The notes under the pieces: model-generated
Databases searched by the model: none
What the model was told of the DNA's origin: nothing
The model's input: only the letters and a program-made list of their open reading frames with translations
Assembly: GCF_001908235.1 (NCBI RefSeq)
Contig: NZ_LGHK01000050.1
Span: 1-41,975, forward strand
From: Bradyrhizobium sp. NAS96.2
Lineage (GTDB): Bacteria > Pseudomonadota > Alphaproteobacteria > Rhizobiales > Xanthobacteraceae
Reading direction: 5' to 3'
DNA length: 41,975 bases
Shown: positions 15,802 through 23,602 of the stretch, piece by piece
How the letters are laid out: every line of letters starts with the position of its first letter
Numbering within the stretch: the stretch's first letter is position 1
Position numbers and translations under genes: made by a program

Positions 15802-16677
15802 ATGCGCCTCAGACAGCTTGAATGCTTTCGCGCCCTGATGCTCCACGGCACCATGACGAGGGCGGCCGAACTGCTCGGCATGTCGCAGCCCGGGATCAGC
15901 ACGATGATCGCAGGCCTCGAGCACGAGACCGGCCTTAACCTGTTCGTGCGGCGCGGCGGCCGCCTGCAACCGACCCCGGAAGCCAAGCTGTTCTATGTCG
16001 AGGCGGCGCGCGCGCTCGAAGCTGCCGAGAACGCCTCCCGCGTCGCGGCCGAGATCAGGTCCGGCCGGCGCGGTCATCTTGCGATCGCCGCCTATCCGAG
16101 CATCTCGATCAACCTGCTGCCGCGGCTGCTGTCGCAATTCGCGAAAAACAAGCCGGAGCTGCAGATCAAGATCATCACGCGGAATTCCGCGACCGTCCGG
16201 GAGCTGATCTCGACGCAGCAATTCGATCTCGCGGTCGCCGAGCTGCCGCTGGATTATCCGACCTCGCACATGGAGGTGTTCTCATATGACTGCATGTGCA
16301 TGCTGCCGTATGCGCATCCACTTGCGAAGCTGAAGCAGATCACCCCTGATGATCTCGACGGCGTCCCGTTCGTCACGCTGTTTCGCGGCGACCCGATCTA
16401 CCAGCAGCTGGCGTCGGCCTTCTCCGAATATGGCGCACGCTGGAACGTGGTCGCAGAGACGGAGTTCTTCTCGACCGCCTGCCAGCTGGTCACCGAAGGC
16501 CGAGGCGTCGGGATTGTCGATCCGGTGGTGAGCAAGCCGTTCACCGAGGGCCTTGTCGTTCGCCCGTTCAAACCGAGGATCCAGTACCAGATCGCCATCC
16601 TCTCCCCCACGCACGAAGCGCCCTCCCAGGTGGCGCTGGATTTCGCCGGATTGCTCCGGCGCGCGCTGCGGGCGTGA
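15802..16677 (+). CDS. LysR-family regulator
   Basis: The 291-residue protein starts MRLRQLECFRALMLHGTMTR, followed by AELLGMSQPGISTMIAGLE, a LysR winged helix-turn-helix, and an effector-binding domain. It resembles the branch that includes CysB/OccR/GltC-like regulators of amino-acid and opine metabolism. The ATG at 15802 fits domain spacing; a GTG at 15769 would add 11 residues. There is no good Shine-Dalgarno for either. It is divergent from the DUF1989/GcvA-like operon and is the third regulator within the nitrogen-compound locus. Confidence 0.88.
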   Translation: MRLRQLECFRALMLHGTMTRAAELLGMSQPGISTMIAGLEHETGLNLFVRRGGRLQPTPEAKLFYVEAARALEAAENASRVAAEIRSGRRGHLAIAAYPSISINLLPRLLSQFAKNKPELQIKIITRNSATVRELISTQQFDLAVAELPLDYPTSHMEVFSYDCMCMLPYAHPLAKLKQITPDDLDGVPFVTLFRGDPIYQQLASAFSEYGARWNVVAETEFFSTACQLVTEGRGVGIVDPVVSKPFTEGLVVRPFKPRIQYQIAILSPTHEAPSQVALDFAGLLRRALRA

Positions 16678-16799
16678 GAATCGGATGGCACCCAACCATG
16701 GATTGTTGCCAGTCCTGAGCGTCTTGGCCAAACGCCGCAGCCGCATGCGGCCTGACGATCGCGTGATATCACCGCGCGGCCTCGCATGATCGAGCCTTC

Positions 16800-17876
16800 T
16801 CACGTGCCCGCCGGAGCCCGACGCAAGCGCCGCAGGCCGCGGATCGCATCGCGCGCCGGCACCTCAAGCACGAAATGCGTACCGATCGACACGACGACAG
16901 TCGTTCCGGACAGCAGGCCGAAAATCGCCGGAGACCAAATGTCGAGCGGGCCGAACCTCGTCATGAAACTGATCAGGATGATGAAATGCGTCATATAGAT
17001 CGAGTAGGAAATCACGCCGAGGAAGTGCATCGGCTTCGATCCAAGCAGCCGTGAACTGAGCGAATCCTCGCCGGTCCCGGCAAGCACCACGAACGGCCAC
17101 ACGAACACCGGCATCTGCGGGTTGATCAGACCGCGATAGGCCAGCAGCACAATGAGCGCCACGCCGCACCAGATCACGCCGGAAAATCGCGTGCACGCGG
17201 CATGAAGCCCGTCACGGCGCTGGAAGCTCGCGAAGACGAGCCAGCCCGAGACGAATCCGCAGGTTGCCCGCACCACCGGAACCCAGTAGCTCAACTGGCT
17301 TTCCGGGACGCTCATACCGATGCTGCCCTCAAAATAGTAGCGAGCGAACAGCCAAAAGCCGAGGGCGGAGCAAAGCACGCTGCCGAGAAACCTGGTGGCA
17401 ACCGTGGACGGTGCGTTCCGGAACAGCAGCAAGGGGAACAACACGACATAGCAAAACCACTCGGCCGAGAGCGACCAGGCCGGTGCGTCCCAGTGCATGC
17501 CGGTACCGATCACCGGCCACGCATTCAGCATGGTGAGCTGCAACGCGAAGTCCAGGGCAGCGCGGCTGGCGGGATAGGTGACTGGATCGACCAGGTACGG
17601 CCACACATAGAGCGCGCCGGCGGAGATCAGGCAGAGCACATAAAGCGGATAGACGCGGGCAATGCGCGCCGTCAGATAGTCTGAAAAGCGGAACGTCTCG
17701 CGGCTGTAGACATAGGACAGCGTGAATCCGCTGAGGCAGAAGAACAGGTCGACAGCGTTGTGCCACATGAACGCGGCGCCGGCATTGGCGGGAAAGGCGT
17801 TGTTGAAATGAGCGAGAGCAACGGCCATAGCGGCCGCCCCTCGCAGCCCGGTTAACGCCCGTAGCTCCTGCCGCAT
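16800..17876 (-). CDS. Acyltransferase-3 family membrane protein (copy A)
   Basis: The 358-residue integral membrane protein belongs to the OafA/NodX/YrhL acyltransferase-3 family. The N-terminus carries LRALTGLRGAAAMAVALAHF with the catalytic-type His, followed by LFFCLSGFTLSYVY, the RIARVYPLY segment and LSAEWFCY. About ten hydrophobic helices follow; there is no SGNH hydrolase domain. Members O-acetylate or O-acylate envelope glycans such as O-antigen, peptidoglycan, exopolysaccharide or Nod factor. It is closely related to the next gene upstream (18026-19105), and both have the same upstream block, so they are a tandem duplication. No glycan synthesis gene lies nearby to name the acceptor. 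Confidence 0.88.
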   Translation of the reverse strand: MRQELRALTGLRGAAAMAVALAHFNNAFPANAGAAFMWHNAVDLFFCLSGFTLSYVYSRETFRFSDYLTARIARVYPLYVLCLISAGALYVWPYLVDPVTYPASRAALDFALQLTMLNAWPVIGTGMHWDAPAWSLSAEWFCYVVLFPLLLFRNAPSTVATRFLGSVLCSALGFWLFARYYFEGSIGMSVPESQLSYWVPVVRATCGFVSGWLVFASFQRRDGLHAACTRFSGVIWCGVALIVLLAYRGLINPQMPVFVWPFVVLAGTGEDSLSSRLLGSKPMHFLGVISYSIYMTHFIILISFMTRFGPLDIWSPAIFGLLSGTTVVVSIGTHFVLEVPARDAIRGLRRLRRAPAGT

Positions 17877-17881
17877 TCCCG

Positions 17882-17916
17882 CGCCCTTGCCTCGCGGGTT
17901 TTCCCGCGTAAGGGCG
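17882..17916 (-). promoter_or_regulatory. 5'-UTR hairpin upstream of acyltransferase copy A
   Basis: CGCCCTT (17882-17888) pairs with AAGGGCG (17910-17916), and inside it CGCGGG (17893-17898) pairs with CCCGCG (17903-17908) around TTTT. In the minus-strand mRNA the 3' arm is AAGGGCG, ending five bases before the ATG at 17876. This would bury the only Shine-Dalgarno-like sequence. Copy B has no equivalent hairpin. Confidence 0.45.
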
Positions 17917-17918
17917 AG

Positions 17919-17957
17919 TGCTTACCACCTCTGGTAGCGCAGACACAACCAGAGCGA
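17919..17957 (-). promoter_or_regulatory. Conserved upstream block of acyltransferase copy A
   Basis: TGCTTACCACC (17919-17929) and CAGAGCGA (17950-17957) recur with exactly the same spacing upstream of copy B (19145-19183). The block lies 43 bp from the start codon and probably contains the promoter or a regulator site. Confidence 0.45.
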
Positions 17958-18025
17958 TCGTGGTGCCCGCTTAAACTTTAGGTGGACTGGACCCAGCAGT
18001 CCGCCGCAACAGAAAGCTCTGCCTG

Positions 18026-19105
18026 TCACGCGCTGGTCTGCGCCGGGCGCACGCGTTGAAGGCTCCGGATGACATCGCGCGCCGGCCGCTCGAAGAAGAA
18101 GTAACTGCCTGCGAAGACGGCAAGGGTTGTACAGGCGAGCAGGACATAGGTCTGGGCCGACCAAGCACTGGGCAGACCGAACACAGCAAGGTATCCCACG
18201 AAAAGGATATAGTGCGTCATATAGATCGAGTACGAAATCACGCCCAGAAAATGCAGCGGCCTTGATCCCAGCAGGCGCGACGTGGCCGATCCCTGGTCGG
18301 TCGCGGCAAGGACGACGAATGGATGGATGAACACCAGCGCCTGCGGATTAAGGAGATCGCGGTATGCCAGGACAACGCCGACGATCAAGGTCGACCAAAT
18401 CAACGCCGAAGCCCGTGTGCAGAAGATGTAGAGCCCGTCGCGTCGTTCGTAGCACGCGAAGACGACCCAGCCGGCCGTGAAGCCGAAGACCCCTCGGAGA
18501 AGAGCGACCCAATAGCTCCATTGGCTTTTCGCATGGTAGATCTGGGCCGTGCCGAGGTTGCCATCGTAATAGCGCACGAAGATGGAATATGACGTCGCCG
18601 ACAGCACGACGATACAGAGCAGCCTCATTGCTGCCGACCTTGCCACCTTCTGGTAGAGCAACAGCGGGAACAGTGCGAGGTAACAGAACCATTCGGAGGA
18701 TATCGACCACGCCGTCACGTTCCAATGAACGTCGGATCCGAAAGGCCACGCGTTCAGCATCAAGGCCTGAAGCACAAAGTCCGATATCGCGTCTTTGAGC
18801 GGGTAGGTCGTTGGATTGAACTGCAGCGGCACAACGATGGCCGCGCCGGCAATGACCGTGGTTAGAAGGTAGAGCGGAAAGATCCTGGCGATGCGAGCCG
18901 TGAAAAAGCTCGAGAACTGGACGTCCTCGCGACGATAGACGTAGGACAGCGTAAAGCCGCTGAGAACGAAAAACAGGTCAACGGCGTTGCCCCACATGAA
19001 GGGGGCGTTGGCGTAGCCGGGATAAAATAGCTGAAAGTGAGCAAACGCGACGGCCATCGCCGCCACTCCGCGCAACCCAGTCAATGCCCGTAGCTCCGGT
19101 CGCAT
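18026..19105 (-). CDS. Acyltransferase-3 family membrane protein (copy B)
   Basis: The 359-residue protein aligns with copy A from end to end: LRALTGLRGVAAMAVAFAHF, GNAVDLFFVLSGFTLSYVYR, the ARIFPLYLL segment, SISSEWFCYLALFPLLL, and the shared stretch HFLGVISYSIYMTH. Roughly half the residues look identical. It is expected in the inner membrane, transferring an acyl group to an envelope glycan. The two copies are 149 bp apart, and the shared upstream block suggests the duplication unit included the promoter. Divergence in the loops may mean different acceptor sugars. Confidence 0.88.
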   Translation of the reverse strand: MRPELRALTGLRGVAAMAVAFAHFQLFYPGYANAPFMWGNAVDLFFVLSGFTLSYVYRREDVQFSSFFTARIARIFPLYLLTTVIAGAAIVVPLQFNPTTYPLKDAISDFVLQALMLNAWPFGSDVHWNVTAWSISSEWFCYLALFPLLLYQKVARSAAMRLLCIVVLSATSYSIFVRYYDGNLGTAQIYHAKSQWSYWVALLRGVFGFTAGWVVFACYERRDGLYIFCTRASALIWSTLIVGVVLAYRDLLNPQALVFIHPFVVLAATDQGSATSRLLGSRPLHFLGVISYSIYMTHYILFVGYLAVFGLPSAWSAQTYVLLACTTLAVFAGSYFFFERPARDVIRSLQRVRPAQTSA

Positions 19106-19144
19106 TGCCCTGCCCGATTTTTGAACTCCACCGCGCTCGATGGA

Positions 19145-19183
19145 TGCTTACCACCGCGGGTCGTGTCGGGACAATCAGAGCGA
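19145..19183 (-). promoter_or_regulatory. Conserved upstream block of acyltransferase copy B
   Basis: TGCTTACCACC (19145-19155) and CAGAGCGA (19176-19183) repeat the block before copy A with the same 31-base offset. The distance to the start codon is 40 bp. Sequence between the two words is only loosely similar, which suggests the words themselves are constrained. Confidence 0.45.
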
Positions 19184-19209
19184 CTACGGGGGCGAAGCGA
19201 GCAGATTTT

Positions 19210-19421
19210 GCGGACACGGCCCGCCTTCGCCCTCTGGGCTTCGGCGTGGCAGCCTTCGCTCGCTTCGCTACGATGGAGTTTTGCTGGCCTGCCCAGCCGT
19301 AGCTCGCGAGTTCGGGATTGTGCGGACACGGCCCGCCTTCGCCCTCCGGGCTTCGGCGTGGCAGCCTTCGCTCACTTCGCCACGATGGAGTTTTGCTGGC
19401 CTGCCCAGCCGTAGCTCGCGA
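19210..19421. repeat. Two direct copies of a 100-bp repeat next to tRNA-Tyr
   Basis: Copy 1 is 19210-19309 and copy 2 is 19322-19421, offset 112 bp. I count three differences in 100 bases. Copy 2 continues into a right arm (19418-19436) that is the reverse complement, with one mismatch, of its own left arm (19362-19380). Copy 1 has the left arm but not the right. The element thus looks like a palindromic REP/MITE-type repeat, with one complete and one truncated unit. Confidence 0.7.
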
Positions 19422-19434
19422 AGCGAGCGAAGGC

Positions 19435-19520
19435 TGGTGGGGGAGGCAGGACTCGAACCTGCGAAGCCATGAGGCGGCTGATTTACAGTCAGCTCCCTTT
19501 GCCACTCGGGACACTCCCCC
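19435..19520 (-). tRNA. tRNA-Tyr (anticodon GTA)
   Basis: On the minus strand GGGGGAG begins at 19520 and pairs with CTCCCCC; the discriminator A and an encoded CCA follow, ending at 19435. The anticodon loop reads CTGTAAA, giving GTA for Tyr. The long variable arm (GCCTCATGGC region) is that of a class II tRNA, and the T-loop GTTCGAGTC is normal. The length of 86 nt is typical for bacterial tRNA-Tyr. The 3' end touches the inverted arm of the adjacent repeat. Confidence 0.95.
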
Positions 19521-19715
19521 GTCCAACAGCATCAGACCGGCCGCGCGAGTGGCGGCGGACCGGGTCATCGAAATGACGCTGATAACCGGGCCGACCCGAA
19601 GCGGGTGCGCGGTCGGGCGCGTTTATGGGGGAAGGCGGTCCCCAAAGTCAACCAAGCGGGCCGCCTATTTGGAGGTTAAATTGCCAATATTCGGGAGCCG
19701 TGACACAAGCCTCAC

Positions 19716-20544
19716 ATGAGCGATCGTGACCGCAGACCCAATTTCCGAGGCAAGGGCGGTAAACCCTTCCAAAAAGGGCCGAAATTCGCCCGCCCGCAGG
19801 GCCGGCGAGAACGCGAATCCGGTTCCGACGGGCCGGTGATTCTGTACGGCTGGCACACGGTGGCGGCTGCGCTCGCCAACCCGGAGCGGCAGATCCGCAA
19901 GCTTTACCTCACCGAGAACGCGGCGCGGCGGCTCACCGAGGAAAACATCGCGACCCGCGTCACTCCGGAGATCGTCCGGCCCGGCGACCTCGACCGCCGC
20001 CTTACCCCCCGATGCCGTGCATCAGGGCCTGCTGGCGGAGGCCGATCCCCTGCCCTCGCCCGGCATCGACACGCTGGCGCAGGAGGGCATCGTCCTGGTG
20101 CTCGACCAGATCACCGACCCGCACAATGTCGGCGCCATCCTGCGCTCGGCCGCGGCATTCGCGGTGAAGGCGATCGTCACCACCGCCCGGCACAGCCCGG
20201 AGGCGACCGGTGTGCTGGCGAAGTCGGCCTCCGGCGCGCTCGAGCTGGTCCCTGTTGTCACGGTGCAGAATCTGGCGCGCGCGCTCAACGAGCTGAACGA
20301 GCACGGCTTCCAGACCGTCGGCCTCGACAGCGAGGGCGCGGAGGATCTCGGCAAGGTTCAGCTGCAACAGCCGCTCGCGCTGGTGCTCGGCGCCGAAGGC
20401 AAGGGCTTGCGGCAGTTGACGCGCGAGACCTGCCGCGTGGTCGCCCGCCTCGACATGCCCGGCGAGATCAAGAGCCTGAACGTGTCGAACGCCGCCGCGC
20501 TCGCGCTCTATATCGGCGCCAGCCGGCTCGGCCTGATGGGTTAG
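19716..20544 (+). pseudogene. rlmB: 23S rRNA (Gm2251) 2'-O-methyltransferase, frameshifted
   Basis: The first 95 codons encode a basic N-terminal tail and the SpoU substrate-binding domain (VILYGWHTVAAAL). The frame then breaks between about 20001 and 20010, at CTTACCCCCC. The rest continues in the next frame with SPOUT motifs 1 (DQITDPHNVGAILRSAAAF), 2 (LVLGAEGKGL) and 3 (IKSLNVSNAAALALY). Removing one C from the C6 run restores RLTPDAVHQG and one product of about 275 residues. The two halves fit one intact RlmB, which methylates the 23S rRNA P-loop. All motifs are conserved, so this is either a very recent mutation or a sequence error. A +1 slip at CCC-CGA is a remote alternative. Confidence 0.85.
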
Positions 20545-20797
20545 CTTGATATCTGGATGGGGCCGCGGCACTTGCGGGCCAGAGGGCGTTTGCGAAGCGG
20601 CGCCTGCATGATTTCTGAATATTCGAAATGTACCCCTGATTTGCCCGACGTGTCAAGTCGCCCGGTCGAACGCCGCCGCCGCCAGCTCCTTTGCATGGGG
20701 TTGTTTTCGATATTTTGGCAGCGCACACCTGCGGCGGTCGCTTGCGGGTGATGCCGCGCCCTTTCGAGCAGCGACCCGACTTCAATTGTCAAACGAA
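20545..20797. repeat. Intergenic sequence, probably a dispersed repeat
   Basis: I find no gene between rlmB and the terminator at 20798. The segment from about 20615 to 20730, including GATTTGCCCGACGTG and GGTTGTTTTCGATATTTTGG, resembles, from memory, intergenic sequence that recurs in Bradyrhizobium genomes. Only one copy is in this window, so the repeat status is not shown here. Confidence 0.3.
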
Positions 20798-20830
20798 CAA
20801 CGCCCGCTCGCGTCGTGCGAACGGGCGTTG
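20798..20830 (-). terminator. Intrinsic terminator of the Tyr/Gly-rich protein gene
   Basis: CAACGCCCG (20798-20806) pairs exactly with CGGGCGTTG (20822-20830), with a further TCGC/GCGA stem inside. On the minus strand it starts 22 bp after the stop codon and is followed by the T-rich TTCGTTTG. Confidence 0.65.
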
Positions 20831-20852
20831 CTGGCTTCGACAAATCGCCGGA

Positions 20853-21281
20853 TCAGTAGTAGCGGCGCAGCACGCGGTGGCCGTAGTGATAGGCCGGCGC
20901 GCGATGCGCGTAGCCATAGCGATAGCCGTAGTGATGACGATAGCCGTAGTGACGGTAGCCATAGTGGCGATAACCGTAATACGGACGGCCATAGCCTTGG
21001 CGGTAGTACGGGCGCGGCGCCCAATTGCCCGGGCCGGTGTAGGACGGTCCCTGGTTGACGTAGTAGTACTGCTGCGCCGTGTCGGGATAGGCCGCATCCG
21101 GGTCGGGCAGGCGTTCGACCGCGCCGTAGCCGCCGTAGCCATAGCCGTAGCCACCGCAACCGCCGCAGCCGTAATTCACGACGGGCGCGGAATAGCCGCA
21201 AGGGTTGAAGCCGCACGCCATTGCGGGCGCGGTCACCATGACGGCCACGGCCGCAATCAGTCCTTTGATCATTTGACGCAT
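20853..21281 (-). CDS. Secreted Tyr/Gly/His-rich repeat protein, unknown function
   Basis: The 142-residue product starts with a clear signal peptide (MRQMIKGLIAAVAVMVTAPAMA). The mature part has a Gly/Cys/Tyr segment (YGCGGCGGYGYGYGGYG), a middle without repeats, and a C-terminal tail of degenerate YGYRH units (about 100-135), ending YY. I know no function; such low-complexity Tyr/His tails are found in small envelope proteins of rhizobia. AGGAG seven bases upstream of ATG 21281 supports the start. It is followed by a good terminator. The next gene upstream, also encoding a secreted protein, is 91 bp away on the same strand. Confidence 0.75.
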   Translation of the reverse strand: MRQMIKGLIAAVAVMVTAPAMACGFNPCGYSAPVVNYGCGGCGGYGYGYGGYGAVERLPDPDAAYPDTAQQYYYVNQGPSYTGPGNWAPRPYYRQGYGRPYYGYRHYGYRHYGYRHHYGYRYGYAHRAPAYHYGHRVLRRYY

Positions 21282-21372
21282 TACTCTCTCCTGTAAATCT
21301 TGCCTGTAGGTCTTGTTGTCGTCGCGTAGCTCTTGATGGCTATGAAGGGCCCTCTGTCCGAGGGCTCCTGAT

Positions 21373-21846
21373 TTAGGGGCCTCTCGGTCGCGGCGGCCGC
21401 ATCGGCGGACCCGGCAGCGGCCGCGGCCCGTTGAATTGCGGTGCATAGATCACCGGCGGCGGATCGACCGGCACGTTGGACTGTGCCGGCAGCGGCGCGG
21501 AGTGCGCCGACCATGATTCGTGATAGCTCTCGGCCGGCTTGGGCAGCTTGCGGTTGGCCGGCGGCTCGATCTCGAGGCGGCCATAACCCGGCATGCGGCC
21601 GAGGCTCGGATAATAGTGGCCGACATTCGGCACCGGATCGACCGGGCGGCCGCCATAGACGGTCGGCACCAGCGAGTCGTTGCGGGCAAGCCCCATCGCG
21701 CTTTCGACCACCGCGTAGGACGCGTCGACGCCGTTGATGATGATGGGCACGCCGGGCCGGTTGGGCACGACAATGTCGAAGCCGCCGCCGGCCAGCGCCG
21801 TCGAGCTCATCGCAGCCAATATCGCCAGCGCAAGACTTGCGCGCAT
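21373..21846 (-). CDS. Secreted Pro-rich protein, unknown function
   Basis: The product of about 157 residues has a signal peptide (MRASLALAILAAMSSTALAG), a conserved-looking core (FDIVVPNRPGVPIIINGVDASYAVVESA), and a Pro/Arg-rich C-terminus ending in PRPRGP. I do not recognise a domain with a known role; similar proteins occur in Bradyrhizobium. The start is either ATG 21846 or GTG 21852; GGGTG lies close upstream of the ATG. No membrane segment follows the signal, so it is expected in the periplasm or outside the cell. Confidence 0.7.
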   Translation of the reverse strand: MRASLALAILAAMSSTALAGGGFDIVVPNRPGVPIIINGVDASYAVVESAMGLARNDSLVPTVYGGRPVDPVPNVGHYYPSLGRMPGYGRLEIEPPANRKLPKPAESYHESWSAHSAPLPAQSNVPVDPPPVIYAPQFNGPRPLPGPPMRPPRPRGP

Positions 21847-22018
21847 GTTCACCCAGCGTCCCGAATTGTTCCAGGTGCAGCCTAATCCAACGGCTTGCCG
21901 GAAGGGTTAAGGAGGCAGGCCAAACTGCCGGTAAGCCTAACGCGTAAGCATCGGCATCAGGTCAATGCGGCCGAGCGGGATCAGAAATCGTTAACGGCCG
22001 CCCGGGCGAGGCGCAGGG

Positions 22019-22711
22019 TCAGGTGAAGGCGTTCTCGATGATCGAGTGGATGCCGATCGCAATCGTGACCGCGCCGACCGCCATTTGCAGGCCGCGATTG
22101 GCCCAGGTCAGCCAGCGCGCCGAGGCCGCAAGCGGCACCGCGATCACGCTGGACAGCGCGCCCATGCCGATCATCGAGCCGACGCCGAACAGCGCGACAT
22201 AGCCAAGTCCGATCACCGGGTTCGGCGCCTGCGACACCGTCAGCACCAACAGCGCCGCCGAGCCCGCCATGCCGTGCATCAAGCCAACCAGCAGCGTGCG
22301 CCAGCGGAAGCCGTGCGCGTGGCTGTGCGCGGTGCCGACATGCGGCCCGGTCTCGCCCGCATGGCTATGGGCGTGGAAGTGCGTGGTGTCGCCATGCGAA
22401 TGGCTGTGGAAATGCACGCGGTCGCGCCATAGCCGCCACCACACATGCGCGCCGAGACCGACCAGCATGACGCCGACCGCGGTCTCGATCGGCTGCGAAA
22501 CCGTTTCGGGGATCGCCCGGCCGAGCAGGATCGCGACGCCGGCAAAGATGAACAGCGTCAGCGTGTGACCGAGGCCCCAGGTCAGGCCATGTTTGACGAT
22601 ATCACCGACATGGGTGCGGCGCGCCGCGATGCTCGATACCGCCGCGATGTGATCCGGCTCCAGCGCGTGCTGCATGCCGAGCAGAAAGCCAAGACTCAAG
22701 ATTCCGAACAT
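22019..22711 (-). CDS. NicO/UreH-type nickel-cobalt transporter
   Basis: The 230-residue integral membrane protein has the metal signature His-x4-Asp-His in its first helix (GMQHALEPDH, His15/Asp20/His21). A His-rich cytoplasmic or periplasmic loop (HFHSHSHGDTTHFHAHSHAG) separates two groups of helices. About six membrane segments are visible. This is the NicO/UreH/HoxN-like arrangement seen in Ni2+/Co2+ carriers, and the loop probably gathers metal. The ATG at 22711 has GGGGG four bases upstream; an in-frame TTG lies just before. No urease or hydrogenase gene is nearby in the window. Confidence 0.82.
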   Translation of the reverse strand: MFGILSLGFLLGMQHALEPDHIAAVSSIAARRTHVGDIVKHGLTWGLGHTLTLFIFAGVAILLGRAIPETVSQPIETAVGVMLVGLGAHVWWRLWRDRVHFHSHSHGDTTHFHAHSHAGETGPHVGTAHSHAHGFRWRTLLVGLMHGMAGSAALLVLTVSQAPNPVIGLGYVALFGVGSMIGMGALSSVIAVPLAASARWLTWANRGLQMAVGAVTIAIGIHSIIENAFT

Positions 22712-22931
22712 CAATCCCCCGCGCCGGCGCGTGACGTCAGATCAAACACTACATCGCCGATTTTGTCAGGCCGGCACCGCGTCAAACAAGCACCTCAAAG
22801 CAGCATGAACGCATCATGCGCCAGGAAGAGAGAGCGGAACTTCACATCGGTTTGAACGCGAGGCAAGGCCGAGCCGGAACGAGAGCCAGACAGCGAGATT
22901 AGCTCGTCACAACGACGAGAGGAGACCTTGC

Positions 22932-23366
22932 ATGACACAGCTCAAGATGCGCGGCGCCTTCCTGGGCGCAGCAGCCCTGCTCGCCTCGGTACTGGCCGGC
23001 CCCGCGATGGCGCAACAGACCATCGGTACCGCCGCGCGCTGCTCGAATGCCGACCCGAACGCTCGATGCCAGACCATGGCACCGGGCACCACGCGCACCA
23101 CCTATCGCCACCAAAGCTATCGGCGGGACCGTGACTGGCAAGGCAGCTACAACCGGTATGACCCCGGCCCCGTCGGCGTCGCGGCCGGCGTGGTCGGCGG
23201 CGCGGTCGGCACGGCGGCTGCGATCGCCACCGCCCCGTTCGGCGGCCCCGACTATTATGGACGTGCCCCGATGGGCGGCGAGGAATATGCGCGGCAGAAC
23301 GGCTTTGTCTGCACCCCCGGCACCTGGTTCCGCGGCAGCGACGGCCGCCAGCACCCTTGCCAATAG
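22932..23366 (+). CDS. Secreted protein of unknown function
   Basis: The 144-residue product has a signal peptide (GAFLGAAALLASVLAGPAMAQ) and a mature part with a Gly/Ala-rich hydrophobic stretch (VGVAAGVVGGAVGTAAAIATAP) that could be a hydrophobic patch or a membrane hairpin. Three of its four mature cysteines lie in RCSNADPNARC and FVCTPGTW. GAGGAG lies ten bases before the ATG. A strong terminator follows the gene. I do not recognise the family beyond similar rhizobial envelope proteins. Confidence 0.75.
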   Translation: MTQLKMRGAFLGAAALLASVLAGPAMAQQTIGTAARCSNADPNARCQTMAPGTTRTTYRHQSYRRDRDWQGSYNRYDPGPVGVAAGVVGGAVGTAAAIATAPFGGPDYYGRAPMGGEEYARQNGFVCTPGTWFRGSDGRQHPCQ

Positions 23367-23390
23367 CTCAGGCGCAACGGTGACGGCGCA

Positions 23391-23416
23391 AAGGGCGGCC
23401 TTCGGGCCGCCTTTTT
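23391..23416 (+). terminator. Rho-independent terminator
   Basis: GGCGGCC (23394-23400) and GGCCGCC (23405-23411) pair around TTCG and are followed by five T. It stands 25 bp after the secreted-protein stop. The A-rich left flank means it may also work in the other direction. Confidence 0.85.
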
Positions 23417-23527
23417 GCCGCCTGCCGGTGGGGGTGAAAGGGGCCGTCGGCCTCCCGGGTTGTGGCCCCCAGGTTCTGGCTCTGGCCCGCCAAGTCTGCT
23501 ATGCGAGCGCGCAAATCATTCCATGTC

Positions 23528-23602
23528 GCCGGCTTAGCTCAGCGGTAGAGCAGCAGTTTTGTAAACTGAAGGTCGGGGGTTCAATCCCCTCAGCCGGCAC
23601 CA
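23528..23602 (+). tRNA. tRNA-Thr (anticodon TGT)
   Basis: GCCGGCT (23528-23534) pairs with AGCCGGC (23592-23598), and A plus an encoded CCA end at 23602. The D arm is normal. The anticodon loop TTTGTAA gives TGT, read as Thr. The T-loop GTTCAATCC is present. The length is 75 nt. Confidence 0.95.

Noticed and set aside
19084..19420. Short plus-strand genes in the repeat region before tRNA-Tyr
   Set aside because: The frames follow the two repeat copies and encode the same peptide twice; they are products of the repeat.
19998..20012. Programmed frameshift in rlmB
   Set aside because: CCC-CGA can slip, but RlmB is not known to be made this way and two other homopolymer breaks lie nearby, so error is simpler.
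20880..21010. CRISPR-like array
   Set aside because: The periodic sequence is the coding repeat of a Tyr/His-rich protein, with no uniform spacers.
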